Assembly: GCF_003054555.1 (NCBI RefSeq)
Contig: NZ_CP026304.1
Location: 5,642,001-5,706,000, forward strand
Length of the DNA stretch: 64,000 bases
Direction: 5' to 3'
Source: Streptomyces lunaelactis
GTDB taxonomy: Bacteria; Actinomycetota; Actinomycetes; Streptomycetales; Streptomycetaceae
How positions within the stretch are numbered: the first letter of the stretch is position 1; each line of letters opens with the position of its first letter. The notes under the pieces were generated by a model that was not told the DNA's origin, made no database searches, and was given only the letters and a program-made list of their open reading frames with translations. Made by a program: the position numbers and the translations under genes. This document shows positions 23,559 to 31,612 of this stretch, one piece after another.

Positions 23559-26492
23559 CTACAGCGCGCCCTTGCGGGTCAGATGGTTGAAGGCGAACCA
23601 CCCCGGCAGCACCGGCAGCCACAGCGTCATCATGCGGTACAGCAGCACCGCCGGCGCCGCGACCTCCTTCGGCACCCCGGCCAGCACCAGACCGAAGGTC
23701 AGCGCACCCTCGACCGCGCCCACACCGCCCGGCGTCGGCGCCGCCGAGCCCAGCGCGTTGCCCGCAAGGAACACCACGGCGATGCTCGCGTAGCTCAGCG
23801 GCTGGTGGCCGTCGGCGAAGGCCCGGATCGACGCGTCCAGACACATCACGAACAGACCGGTCAGCAGCAGCATCCCGCCGATACCGGTGACCAGCTTCAT
23901 CGGCCGCTGCAGTACGTCGAGCATGCGCGGCACCACACCGGCGAACAGCGAACGCAGCCGCGTCGAGACGAACTTCCGCAGGAACGGGATCGCCGTCACC
24001 ACCAGCACCAGCACGGCGACCGTCAGCAGACCCGCGATCACCGTCCTCGAGGGGGTGAGTGACGCTGTCTTCTCCGTACCCGTCAGATAGCCGAAAGAGA
24101 GCAGCAGCATGATGTGCGCGCCGAGCCCGAAGAGCTGGGACGCGCCCACACTCGCCACCGCCAGACCGGGCCGTACGCCCGCACGCTGGAGGAAGCGGGT
24201 GTTCAGCGCGACACCGCCGACCGCCGCCGGGGCGACGATCTTGACGAAGGACCCGGCGACCTGCGCGACAACGGTGTGCAGGAAGCCGACCCGCTCCGGT
24301 ACGAAGCCCAGCAGGCTCATCGCGGCAGCGATGTAACTGAGCGCGGAGAAGGCGACGGCCACCGCCACCCAGCCCCAGTCGGCCTGTCCGAAGACCGTGC
24401 CGAAGTCGATGCCGGCGAGCTGCGAGAGCAGGAAGTACGCGGCGACCGCGCCGGCGATGAGGCTGACGAGCGTCCGCGGTCTGATCCGCTCCAGGCGGAC
24501 CGGCTCGACCGGCGCCTGCGGCCTGATCAGCAGCACCTGGCGGCGGATCTGGGAGAGCAGATCCTCCTCGCGGGCCTCGTTCATGGCCATGTCCATGGCC
24601 CTCTTGTCGGCCTGCTTCTCCGCCCGCTCCGACTTGCGTACGGCCTTGCGGTCGTCCGCGGCCGCTTCCACCGCCGCACCTTCCGTACGGGCCCGCTTGG
24701 CAGCCGCTGACGCCTCGAGCACGGCGTCCCGCTCGCGCTGCGAGCGCTCGCGGGCCAGCTTGCGCAGCGTCGCCCGGGTCGAGCGGCTCAGCGCGATCGG
24801 CTGGAGCAGCGGCAGACAGTCCGCGATGGAGTCCGGGCCGAGCACCTCGACCGCGGTGGACACCGCACGCTCGGCGCCCACCCGCAGCCCGATGGTGGTG
24901 AGCAGCTGCGCGATGTCCATCCGCAGCACCACATCGCCCGCCGCGATCTCACCGCCGCGCAGATCGGTCAGGATGACCTTGCCGGAACGATCCACCAGAA
25001 TCGCGTCGCCGGTCAGCCGGCGGTGCGCGATACGCCTCGACTGCAGCGCCTTCACCTGCCGCCAGGCCCCGCGCACCACATCGTCGGTGATCTCGTCCTC
25101 CGCCATGGAGTCCAGGGACCGGCCGCCCAGGTGCTCGTACACCAGCATCACGGCGTCCGGACCGAGCTCCGATGTGGCGATCAGCTTGGGGGCGTTGGCT
25201 CCGGCGGCGATCGCCGCGTACGCGAGCAGCGCCTCCTGCTCCAGCGCCTGGCGCAGCGACTGGATGGAGCGGCGGGTGGTGATGGAGCGCAGCGTCAGCC
25301 GGCGCCACACCCGGTAGAAGAAGCCCTGCGCCTGCTGCTCACGGTCGACGACGGTGACGTCGAGCGGGGCGCCCTCCTCCAGCGAGACCAGATAGCGCCG
25401 GCCGCGGTCGCCCTGCTCGGCGGAGTCGGGGACGTCCTCGGAGCGCATCGCGGTGACCGGCCGGAAACCGACATGGCGCAGACCGGCCAGCAGTGTCTGG
25501 CCGGTGGGCCGTACGTTCGGCGAGCCGACGGCGTACAGCGTGCCGTACGCGACGGTCCAGCCGAGCAGCACGGTGAGGATGATCGAGAACGGGGTGGTGT
25601 ACCCGGCGACGAGCATGGCGAAGGCGTCGAGCAGCAGCACCACCCACAGCACCACACGCCAGCGTGGTCGCCGGGACATGCCCACGGCCGTCATGTAGGC
25701 GATGACGGGTGCCAGGTATCCGTGCACGGGGTCGGTCAGCCCGCCGCCGGTCTGCGCCTGGGTCAGCGCGTCCTGGAGGCTGCCGGGCGCGGCCTTGGCG
25801 ACCCAGAGGTCGGTGGCGAGGGTGACGCCGTGGGCGAGGACGGCCGCGAGCACGCCGTCGGCGATCCGCAGTCCGTCGCGTTTGATCAGCCGCTCGATGG
25901 CGAAGGCGACCGGAACGAGCAGCACGGCGATACTGGACACCAGTCCGGCGATCTTGACCAGCAGGTCCGGGGCCTGCCCGGTGCCCTTGTTGATGTCCTG
26001 TTCGAGGCCGGAGGTGGTGCCGTGGGCGAACGCGGCGACGGCGAGGACGACAGCGATCGCCATGATGCCGATGAGCAGCCGCATCAGATCGGAGGGGCGG
26101 TGGACGCGGGCGGCGAGCAGCGGCTCGTCGCCGGAGACCCGGTCGATGCTGGCCACGTCCGTGACATCGCATTCCGCGGTCTTCTCGCTCGCGTCGGGGG
26201 CTCCCGTCTTCTCGCTCGCGCCGGAGGAGGCTCCGGTCATCTCGCTCCCGTCGGAGGAGGCTCCGGTCCTCTCGCTCCCGCCGGACGCGGCGGTCGCATC
26301 GCTTGCGTCGCCGTCCCCGGTCCTGGCGCTTGAATCCGAGGCTTCTGAATCCGAGGCCCCGGTCTTGGCGGTCGCATCGCTCTGCGGAACGGGGGCGTCC
26401 GGGTGCGACTCGGAGTCAGGGGTGCTCGCCGCCTGCTGAGGCTGCACGCCCTGCTCCTTCGCCGTCTCGGTCTCTTCTTGATCTCGTATCAC
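23559..26492 (-). CDS. Large membrane protein: kinase-like middle domain and LPG-synthase-like (UPF0104) C-terminus
   Basis: A 977-residue multidomain protein. Residues 1-120 are disordered and acidic with repeated (S)EKTGA/ERTGA units. Next come about six transmembrane helices (130-310). The middle (about 370-600) reads like an ABC1/Ser-Thr kinase fold but with degraded motifs: the loop is HRRLTGDAILVD and DFG is replaced by DLR. A charged helical linker (about 610-690) precedes an eight-helix C-terminal unit of the lysylphosphatidylglycerol-synthase TM family, ending AAPTPGGVGAVEGAL. Substrate or lipid partner unknown. GTG start, so the N-terminus is approximate. Confidence 0.8.
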   Translation of the reverse strand: MIRDQEETETAKEQGVQPQQAASTPDSESHPDAPVPQSDATAKTGASDSEASDSSARTGDGDASDATAASGGSERTGASSDGSEMTGASSGASEKTGAPDASEKTAECDVTDVASIDRVSGDEPLLAARVHRPSDLMRLLIGIMAIAVVLAVAAFAHGTTSGLEQDINKGTGQAPDLLVKIAGLVSSIAVLLVPVAFAIERLIKRDGLRIADGVLAAVLAHGVTLATDLWVAKAAPGSLQDALTQAQTGGGLTDPVHGYLAPVIAYMTAVGMSRRPRWRVVLWVVLLLDAFAMLVAGYTTPFSIILTVLLGWTVAYGTLYAVGSPNVRPTGQTLLAGLRHVGFRPVTAMRSEDVPDSAEQGDRGRRYLVSLEEGAPLDVTVVDREQQAQGFFYRVWRRLTLRSITTRRSIQSLRQALEQEALLAYAAIAAGANAPKLIATSELGPDAVMLVYEHLGGRSLDSMAEDEITDDVVRGAWRQVKALQSRRIAHRRLTGDAILVDRSGKVILTDLRGGEIAAGDVVLRMDIAQLLTTIGLRVGAERAVSTAVEVLGPDSIADCLPLLQPIALSRSTRATLRKLARERSQRERDAVLEASAAAKRARTEGAAVEAAADDRKAVRKSERAEKQADKRAMDMAMNEAREEDLLSQIRRQVLLIRPQAPVEPVRLERIRPRTLVSLIAGAVAAYFLLSQLAGIDFGTVFGQADWGWVAVAVAFSALSYIAAAMSLLGFVPERVGFLHTVVAQVAGSFVKIVAPAAVGGVALNTRFLQRAGVRPGLAVASVGASQLFGLGAHIMLLLSFGYLTGTEKTASLTPSRTVIAGLLTVAVLVLVVTAIPFLRKFVSTRLRSLFAGVVPRMLDVLQRPMKLVTGIGGMLLLTGLFVMCLDASIRAFADGHQPLSYASIAVVFLAGNALGSAAPTPGGVGAVEGALTFGLVLAGVPKEVAAPAVLLYRMMTLWLPVLPGWFAFNHLTRKGAL

Positions 26493-26671
26493 CAGTCACC
26501 GCCCGCATGATGGTGGCACGACCGGACGACAGAGGGGGGCATCAGGGTGCATTGCGGGGATGTGAGGTGGCCACGATGCGCCCCTTCGCCTCTCCGATCC
26601 CATACTGCCCACTGTGCCTGGTCCGCTCGCCGTCCGCGGCGTTGTCGGTGGCGTGCGGCAGGATGGGTCGG

Positions 26672-27022
26672 ATGGATGAGCTGCCGGAGTACGCGGAGCG
26701 GGTGCTCGAGGTCGCCGAGCTGATCCCGCCCGGCCGCGTGATGACGTACGGGGATGTCGCGGAGTGGCTCGCCGAGGGCGGGCCGCGCCAGGTCGGCCGC
26801 GTGATGGCGCTGTACGGCGGCGCGGTGCCCTGGTGGCGTGTGGTGCGCTCGGACGGCACACTGCTGCCCGGCCATGAGCTGAGGGCCCTGGCTCACTACC
26901 GCACGGAGGGCACGCCCCTGCGCCGGGCGGCCCGCAGCGCCGAGGGCCATGTGCCGCGGCTCGACATGAAGCGCGCGCGGTGGGACGGCGAGGGTGGTGC
27001 GCGCGACAGCGCACACATATGA
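26672..27022 (+). CDS. Alkyltransferase-like (ATL) DNA-binding protein, MGMT family
   Basis: A 116-residue protein starting MDELPEYAERVLEVAELIPP. It has the winged helix of O6-alkylguanine transferases (GRVMTYGDVAEWL, RQVGRVMALYG), but the PCHRVV active site is replaced by PWWRVV (about residues 53-58). The cysteine that would accept the alkyl group is therefore missing. ATL proteins bind O6-alkylguanine and hand the lesion to nucleotide excision repair. It lies beside AdnA and matches M. tuberculosis Rv3204 by position. Confidence 0.9.
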   Translation: MDELPEYAERVLEVAELIPPGRVMTYGDVAEWLAEGGPRQVGRVMALYGGAVPWWRVVRSDGTLLPGHELRALAHYRTEGTPLRRAARSAEGHVPRLDMKRARWDGEGGARDSAHI

Positions 27023-27183
27023 CAGCCTCCGCCCATCGGCGCGGGCGCTGCGAGGACCGCACGGACTACACCCGCCGAGCCACTGATCCGCTGCGTCCCA
27101 GCCCCGCACCGGCGTAGCGTCGTCGGCGCGCGGCAGGCAGCACTCCATCACCACCAGCACACCCACCAGGACCGGCGAACCAC

Positions 27184-30100
27184 GTGAGCTCCTCCTCCAC
27201 CACCGGGCGTACGCCGTACCAGCAACAGGTACGGCAGGGGGTCCCCCCGCGCCCGCAAGGGCGCAGGGGGAGGACCCCGGGCGCGTACCGACTCGTGCGT
27301 ACTCCGCCGGGCCACGTGGATCCCCCTCTCCTGGACGCAACTCAGCGCGCTGTGGTTGACCACGGTCACGGCCCATTGCTCGTGCTCGCGGGTCCCGGCA
27401 CCGGAAAGACGACGACGCTGGTGGAGGCGGTCGCCGCGCGGGTGGCCAAGGGCGTGGATCCGGAGCGGATCCTGGTGCTCACCTTCAGCCGCAAGGCGGC
27501 GGTGGAGCTGCGCGACCGGATGGCGCGGCGGCTGGGCGGCGGGCAGGCGCCGCAGGCGACGACCTTCCACTCGTTCTGTTACGCCCTGGTCCGGGCGCAT
27601 CAGGACGCCGATCTGTTCTCGGAACCGCTGCGGCTGCTGTCCGGTCCCGAGCAGGACGTCGCCGTACGGGAGCTGCTGGCGGGCCAGCTCGACCTGGAGA
27701 GCGAGGGGGCGGCACGCCATCAGTGGCCGGACGAGCTGCGGGCGTGCCTGACCACGCGGGGTTTCGCCGACGAGGTTCGGGCGGTGCTGGCGCGGAGCCG
27801 GGAGCTGGGCCTCGCCCCGGACTCCCTTGCCCGCTTCGCGGCGCGCACGGGCCGGCCCGACTGGGGGGCGGCCGCGTCCTTCCTCGCGGAGTACCTGGAC
27901 GTTCTGGACATGCAGGGGGTCCTGGACTACGCGGAGCTGGTGCACCGCGCGGTCCTGCTGGCCGAACGGTTGGCGTCCCCGTACGACGCGGTGTTCGTGG
28001 ACGAGTACCAGGACACGGACCCGGCGCAGGTACGACTGCTCCAAGGGCTGGCCGGCCAGGGCCGGACGCTGGTCGCCTTCGGCGACCCGGACCAGTCGAT
28101 CTACACCTTCCGCGGCGCGGACGTGAACGGCATCCTCGACTTCCCGGACACCTTCTGCCACGCGGACGGCAGGCCCTCGCCGGTGGCGGTCCTGACGACG
28201 TCCCGCCGCAGCGGCGCCGCCCTGCTGGAGGCAACCCGGCTGCTGACCCTCCGGATGCCGCTGCCCCGCCTTCCCTCCGAGAAGGTCCGCGCGCACCGCG
28301 ACCTGGCGGCCGTCCGCGAGGGCGGCAGGGTCGAGACGTACACCTTCCCGACGGCTTCCACGGAACTCGACAACATCGCGGACATCCTGCGCCGGGCCCA
28401 CCTGGAGGACGGCGTCCCCTGGCACGAGATGGCGATCCTGGTCCGTGCGGGTGCCCGCACGATCCCCTCGCTCCGCCGCGCGCTCACATCGGCGGGCGTC
28501 CCCCTGGAAATCGACGGCGACGATGTGGCCCTGCGCCACGAACCGGCGGTCTCCCCCCTGCTCGCGGCCCTGCGCGCGGTGGCAACGGCGGCGACCCGGC
28601 CGGTGCGCGAGGGAGGCGAGTCCGCCCCGGAGCCGAGTGCGCCGACGACCCCGGAGGCCGCCCCGGAGCCGAGTGCGCCGACGACCCCGGAGGCCGGGCA
28701 CCAGGCGGGCGCGGGGTCGGCGGAGGCGTCACCCGGCGCCGCCGACGACGACGGTTCCGTAACCCCCGCCCCCTGGCTCGGCACCGAAACCGCCCTCACC
28801 CTCCTCACCTCCCCCCTCGGCGGCATGGACACCGCCGACCTCCGCCGCCTCGCCCGCGCCCTCCGCGACGAAGAGCGCGCAGGCGGCAACCGCCTGCCCC
28901 CGCCCTCCGACCAGCTCATCGCCCGCGCCCTCGCCGAGCCCGAGCGCCTCGTCGCGCACGACCCCGCGTACGCCCGCGGCGCCCAGCGGCTCGGCGCGCT
29001 CCTGCGCAAGGCGCGCGAGCTCCTCGAAGGCGGCGGCACCGCCGAAGAGGCGCTGTGGGAGCTGTGGGACAGCACCCCCTGGCCCCAGCGCCTCGAGCGC
29101 GCCGCCCTCCGCGGCGGCGCGGCCGGCCGTAACGCCGACCGCGACCTCGACGCCGTCTGCGCCCTCTTCGAGACCGCCGCCCGCGCCGAAGAACGCACCG
29201 GCGGCCGCGGCACCCTCAACTTCCTCGAAGAGCTCGACGCCCAGGACATCGCCGCCGACACCCTCTCCAAGAGGAGCGTCCGCCCCGACGCCGTACGCCT
29301 GATGACCGCCCATCGCTCCAAGGGCCTCGAATGGAGCCTCGTCGTCGTCGCGGGCGTACAGGAAGGCCTCTGGCCCGATCTGCGACGGCGCGGCTCGCTC
29401 CTGGAGGCGGACAGGATCGGCCGCGACGGCCTCGCCGAGCCCCTGACCCCCGGCGCCCTCCTCGCCGAGGAGCGGCGGCTCTTCTACGTCGCCGCCACCC
29501 GCGCCCGCGACCGCCTCGTCGTCACCGCAGTCAAGGCCCCCGCCGACGACGGCGACCAGCCCTCCCGCTTCCTCACCGAACTCGGCGCGGAACCGAAGGA
29601 CATCACCGGCCGCCCCCGTCGCCCTCTCGCCGTCGCCGCACTCGTCGCCGAACTGCGCGCCACCACTGTCGACCCGCAGGCGACCGGCGCGCTGCGCGAC
29701 GCCGCCGCCCACCGTCTCGCCCGCCTCGCCGCGCTCACCGACGACGAGGGCCAGCCGCTCGTCCCCGCCGCGCACCCCTACCGCTGGTGGGGCCTGTACG
29801 AGCCGACGCAGAGCCGGCTTCCCCTGCGGGACCGGGACCAGCCCGTCACCCTCTCCGGCAGCGCCCTGGACCAGCTCGCCAACACCTGCGCGCTCCAGTG
29901 GTTCCTGGGGCGCGAGGTGAAGGCCGACGTCCCCGCCACCGCCGCCCAGGGCTTCGGCAATGTCGTCCACGTACTCGCGGACGAGGTCGCGTCCGGACGG
30001 ACCCCCGCCGACCTCGCCGTCCTCATGGAGCGCCTCGACTCCGTCTGGAACGCGCTCGTCTTCGACGCACCCTGGAAATCGCAGCAGGAGAAGGAGCACG

Positions 30101-30645
30101 CGCGCGTGGCGCTCGAACGCTTCCTGCGCTGGCACGTCATGGACCGCGGCGGCCGCACCCCCGCCGCCACCGAGCACGACTTCGACGTGACGCTCGAAGC
30201 GGGGGAGTACGAGGTACGCATCCGGGGCTCCATGGACCGCGTCGAGCAGGACGAGCACGGCCGCGCCTACGTCGTGGACTTCAAGACCGGCAAGCAAGCG
30301 CCCACCAGGGACGAGGTCGCCCGCCACCCCCAGCTCGCCGTCTACCAGCTCGCGGTGCGCGAGGGCGCGCTCGACGAGGCCTTCGACGGACACCGCCCCG
30401 AGCCCGGCGGCGCCGAACTCGTACAGCTGCGCCAGCCCGCCCCCAAGAAGGAGGGCGGTGACGACTTCCCCAAGATCCAGGCCCAGGAACCGCTCAGCGG
30501 GGAGTGGGTCGGTGATCTGCTCGCCACCGCCGCCGGACGCGTACTCGACGAACGCTTCACGCCCACCACCGGGCAGCACTGCACCCACTGCACCTTCCGG
30601 GCGTCGTGCAGCGCGCAGCCGGAAGGCCGCCAGATAGTGGAGTGA
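27184..30645 (+). CDS. adnA: AdnA-type UvrD-like helicase with RecB-type nuclease and Fe-S cysteines
   Basis: A 1153-residue subunit of the AdnAB end-resection machine. Helicase: Walker A AGPGTGKTTT (near 70), LTFSRKAAVELRDR, DEYQDTDPAQVR (near 273), FGDPDQSIYTFRGA, LMTAHRSKGLEW and YVAATRARDRL. C-terminal nuclease: GSMDRVEQDE, YVVDFKTGKQ (near 1031) and QLAVYQLAV. A cysteine near 901 plus CTHCTFRASC near the end give the C..CxxCx5C pattern of AddB-type 4Fe-4S nucleases. The linker after about residue 475 has a tandem PEPSAPTTPEA repeat, and the N-terminus holds a palindromic insert (27239-27281). It unwinds and degrades DNA ends before recombination. Confidence 0.92.
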   Translation: MSSSSTTGRTPYQQQVRQGVPPRPQGRRGRTPGAYRLVRTPPGHVDPPLLDATQRAVVDHGHGPLLVLAGPGTGKTTTLVEAVAARVAKGVDPERILVLTFSRKAAVELRDRMARRLGGGQAPQATTFHSFCYALVRAHQDADLFSEPLRLLSGPEQDVAVRELLAGQLDLESEGAARHQWPDELRACLTTRGFADEVRAVLARSRELGLAPDSLARFAARTGRPDWGAAASFLAEYLDVLDMQGVLDYAELVHRAVLLAERLASPYDAVFVDEYQDTDPAQVRLLQGLAGQGRTLVAFGDPDQSIYTFRGADVNGILDFPDTFCHADGRPSPVAVLTTSRRSGAALLEATRLLTLRMPLPRLPSEKVRAHRDLAAVREGGRVETYTFPTASTELDNIADILRRAHLEDGVPWHEMAILVRAGARTIPSLRRALTSAGVPLEIDGDDVALRHEPAVSPLLAALRAVATAATRPVREGGESAPEPSAPTTPEAAPEPSAPTTPEAGHQAGAGSAEASPGAADDDGSVTPAPWLGTETALTLLTSPLGGMDTADLRRLARALRDEERAGGNRLPPPSDQLIARALAEPERLVAHDPAYARGAQRLGALLRKARELLEGGGTAEEALWELWDSTPWPQRLERAALRGGAAGRNADRDLDAVCALFETAARAEERTGGRGTLNFLEELDAQDIAADTLSKRSVRPDAVRLMTAHRSKGLEWSLVVVAGVQEGLWPDLRRRGSLLEADRIGRDGLAEPLTPGALLAEERRLFYVAATRARDRLVVTAVKAPADDGDQPSRFLTELGAEPKDITGRPRRPLAVAALVAELRATTVDPQATGALRDAAAHRLARLAALTDDEGQPLVPAAHPYRWWGLYEPTQSRLPLRDRDQPVTLSGSALDQLANTCALQWFLGREVKADVPATAAQGFGNVVHVLADEVASGRTPADLAVLMERLDSVWNALVFDAPWKSQQEKEHARVALERFLRWHVMDRGGRTPAATEHDFDVTLEAGEYEVRIRGSMDRVEQDEHGRAYVVDFKTGKQAPTRDEVARHPQLAVYQLAVREGALDEAFDGHRPEPGGAELVQLRQPAPKKEGGDDFPKIQAQEPLSGEWVGDLLATAAGRVLDERFTPTTGQHCTHCTFRASCSAQPEGRQIVE
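27239..27281. repeat. Palindromic element within the N-terminal codons of adnA
   Basis: An imperfect long hairpin: GGGGTCCCCCCGCGCCC pairs with GGGCGCAGGGGGAGGACCCC around a short CGCAAG-like loop. It has the look of the GC palindromes scattered between Streptomyces genes. Here it encodes an Arg/Pro/Gly stretch (residues ~19-32), lying before the conserved DATQRAVV start of the helicase. Confidence 0.5.
28631..28702 (+). repeat. Two-copy tandem repeat in the adnA linker
   Basis: A unit of 36 bp starting CCGGAGCCGAGTGCG is present twice, encoding APEPSAPTTPEA twice. It sits in the proline-rich linker inserted in the helicase 2B/1B region of AdnA. A comparable repeat occurs in the AdnB linker at 34349-34408. 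Confidence 0.6.
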
Positions 30646-30710
30646 GCGGCGCTGTGGCACAGGTCAGGAAGGGCCGTGCGTCGAACCACGTGATGTACGA
30701 GGAGACAGAC

Positions 30711-31535
30711 ATGGCGGCCCAACGGAAGTCCCTGGTCACGGCGGTGGTCTGGGCGACCGCGATCGCCGGTCCTGCGGGCTGCGCCGCGGGCGGCGAGGTC
30801 AAGGCCAAGGGCAGTTCCGAGAAGAAGCAGGCGGTGGCCGCCCCGGCCACGAAGGCGCCGGGTGACCCGTTCGGCGGCCTCACCGCGGACCAGATCGCCG
30901 ACAAGGCGGTCGCCTCAACGAAAGCCGCCCGGTCGGTCCGGATGGCGGGCCGGGTCGACAGCGACGGTGAACAGCTGACCGTCGACCTCGCCGTGGACGC
31001 CAAGGGCTCCTGCACCGGCAGGCTCGGTATGCAGGGCGGCAGCGCCGAGCTCCGCCAGGTCGGCAAGGTCATGTATTTGAAGGGCGACGACAAGTTCTGG
31101 GAGGCCTCGCTCGGCGCGGGGTCCGACAGCGTCACCGACCTGCTGAAGGGCCGCTGGATCAAGGTCCCGCCGGGCAGTTCCGACGACATGGACGACCTCT
31201 GCGACCTCAGGGCCATGATCGCCGAGATGGACAAGAACAAGGCCGAGCGCCAGGGCATGACCAAGGGCCCTGACGCCGAGGTCGGCGGCAAGCCCGCGGC
31301 GACGCTGGTGAAGAAGCAGCCGGGCGGCGCGACGATCACCATGTACGTGGCCGAGGAGGGCCCGCCCTACCTCCTCAAGGTCGTGAAGGCCGGTGGCGAC
31401 AGCCCCGGCACGATGGTCTTCACCGAACACAACAGGCCGGTGAAGGCCGTGGCCCCGCCGGCCGACGAGGTCGTCGACCTGGGCAACGTCGGCCTCGAAT
31501 CCGCCGCCGCGGCCGGGGCGGGTGCCGGCGGCTGA
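30711..31535 (+). CDS. LppX/LprG-like lipoprotein between adnA and adnB
   Basis: A 274-residue exported protein. The ATG at 30711 is preceded by GAGGAG 6 nt upstream. A signal peptide (SLVTAVVWATAIAGPAGC) ends at a cysteine with the unusual lipobox GPAGC, proline at -3. The mature part has alternating strands (SVRMAGRVDSDGEQLTVDLA, LRQVGKVMYLKGDDKFWEA, KAVAPPADEVVDLG) like the LppX/LprAFG lipid-binding family, and a Gly/Ala tail. It splits the adnA-adnB pair that is contiguous in mycobacteria. Role in the envelope inferred. Confidence 0.75.
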   Translation: MAAQRKSLVTAVVWATAIAGPAGCAAGGEVKAKGSSEKKQAVAAPATKAPGDPFGGLTADQIADKAVASTKAARSVRMAGRVDSDGEQLTVDLAVDAKGSCTGRLGMQGGSAELRQVGKVMYLKGDDKFWEASLGAGSDSVTDLLKGRWIKVPPGSSDDMDDLCDLRAMIAEMDKNKAERQGMTKGPDAEVGGKPAATLVKKQPGGATITMYVAEEGPPYLLKVVKAGGDSPGTMVFTEHNRPVKAVAPPADEVVDLGNVGLESAAAAGAGAGG

Positions 31536-31612
31536 CGTGCTCCGGCCGAAGCCGACGCCGTTGCGGCCGACGAGGAACATCGCTGTCAGTGGTCCCCGTT
31601 AGCCTCTCTGAG

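Noticed and set aside
28729..30660. 643-aa minus-strand open frame opposite adnA
   Set aside because: Gly/Ala/Val/Glu-rich antisense shadow from codon bias; no family motif.
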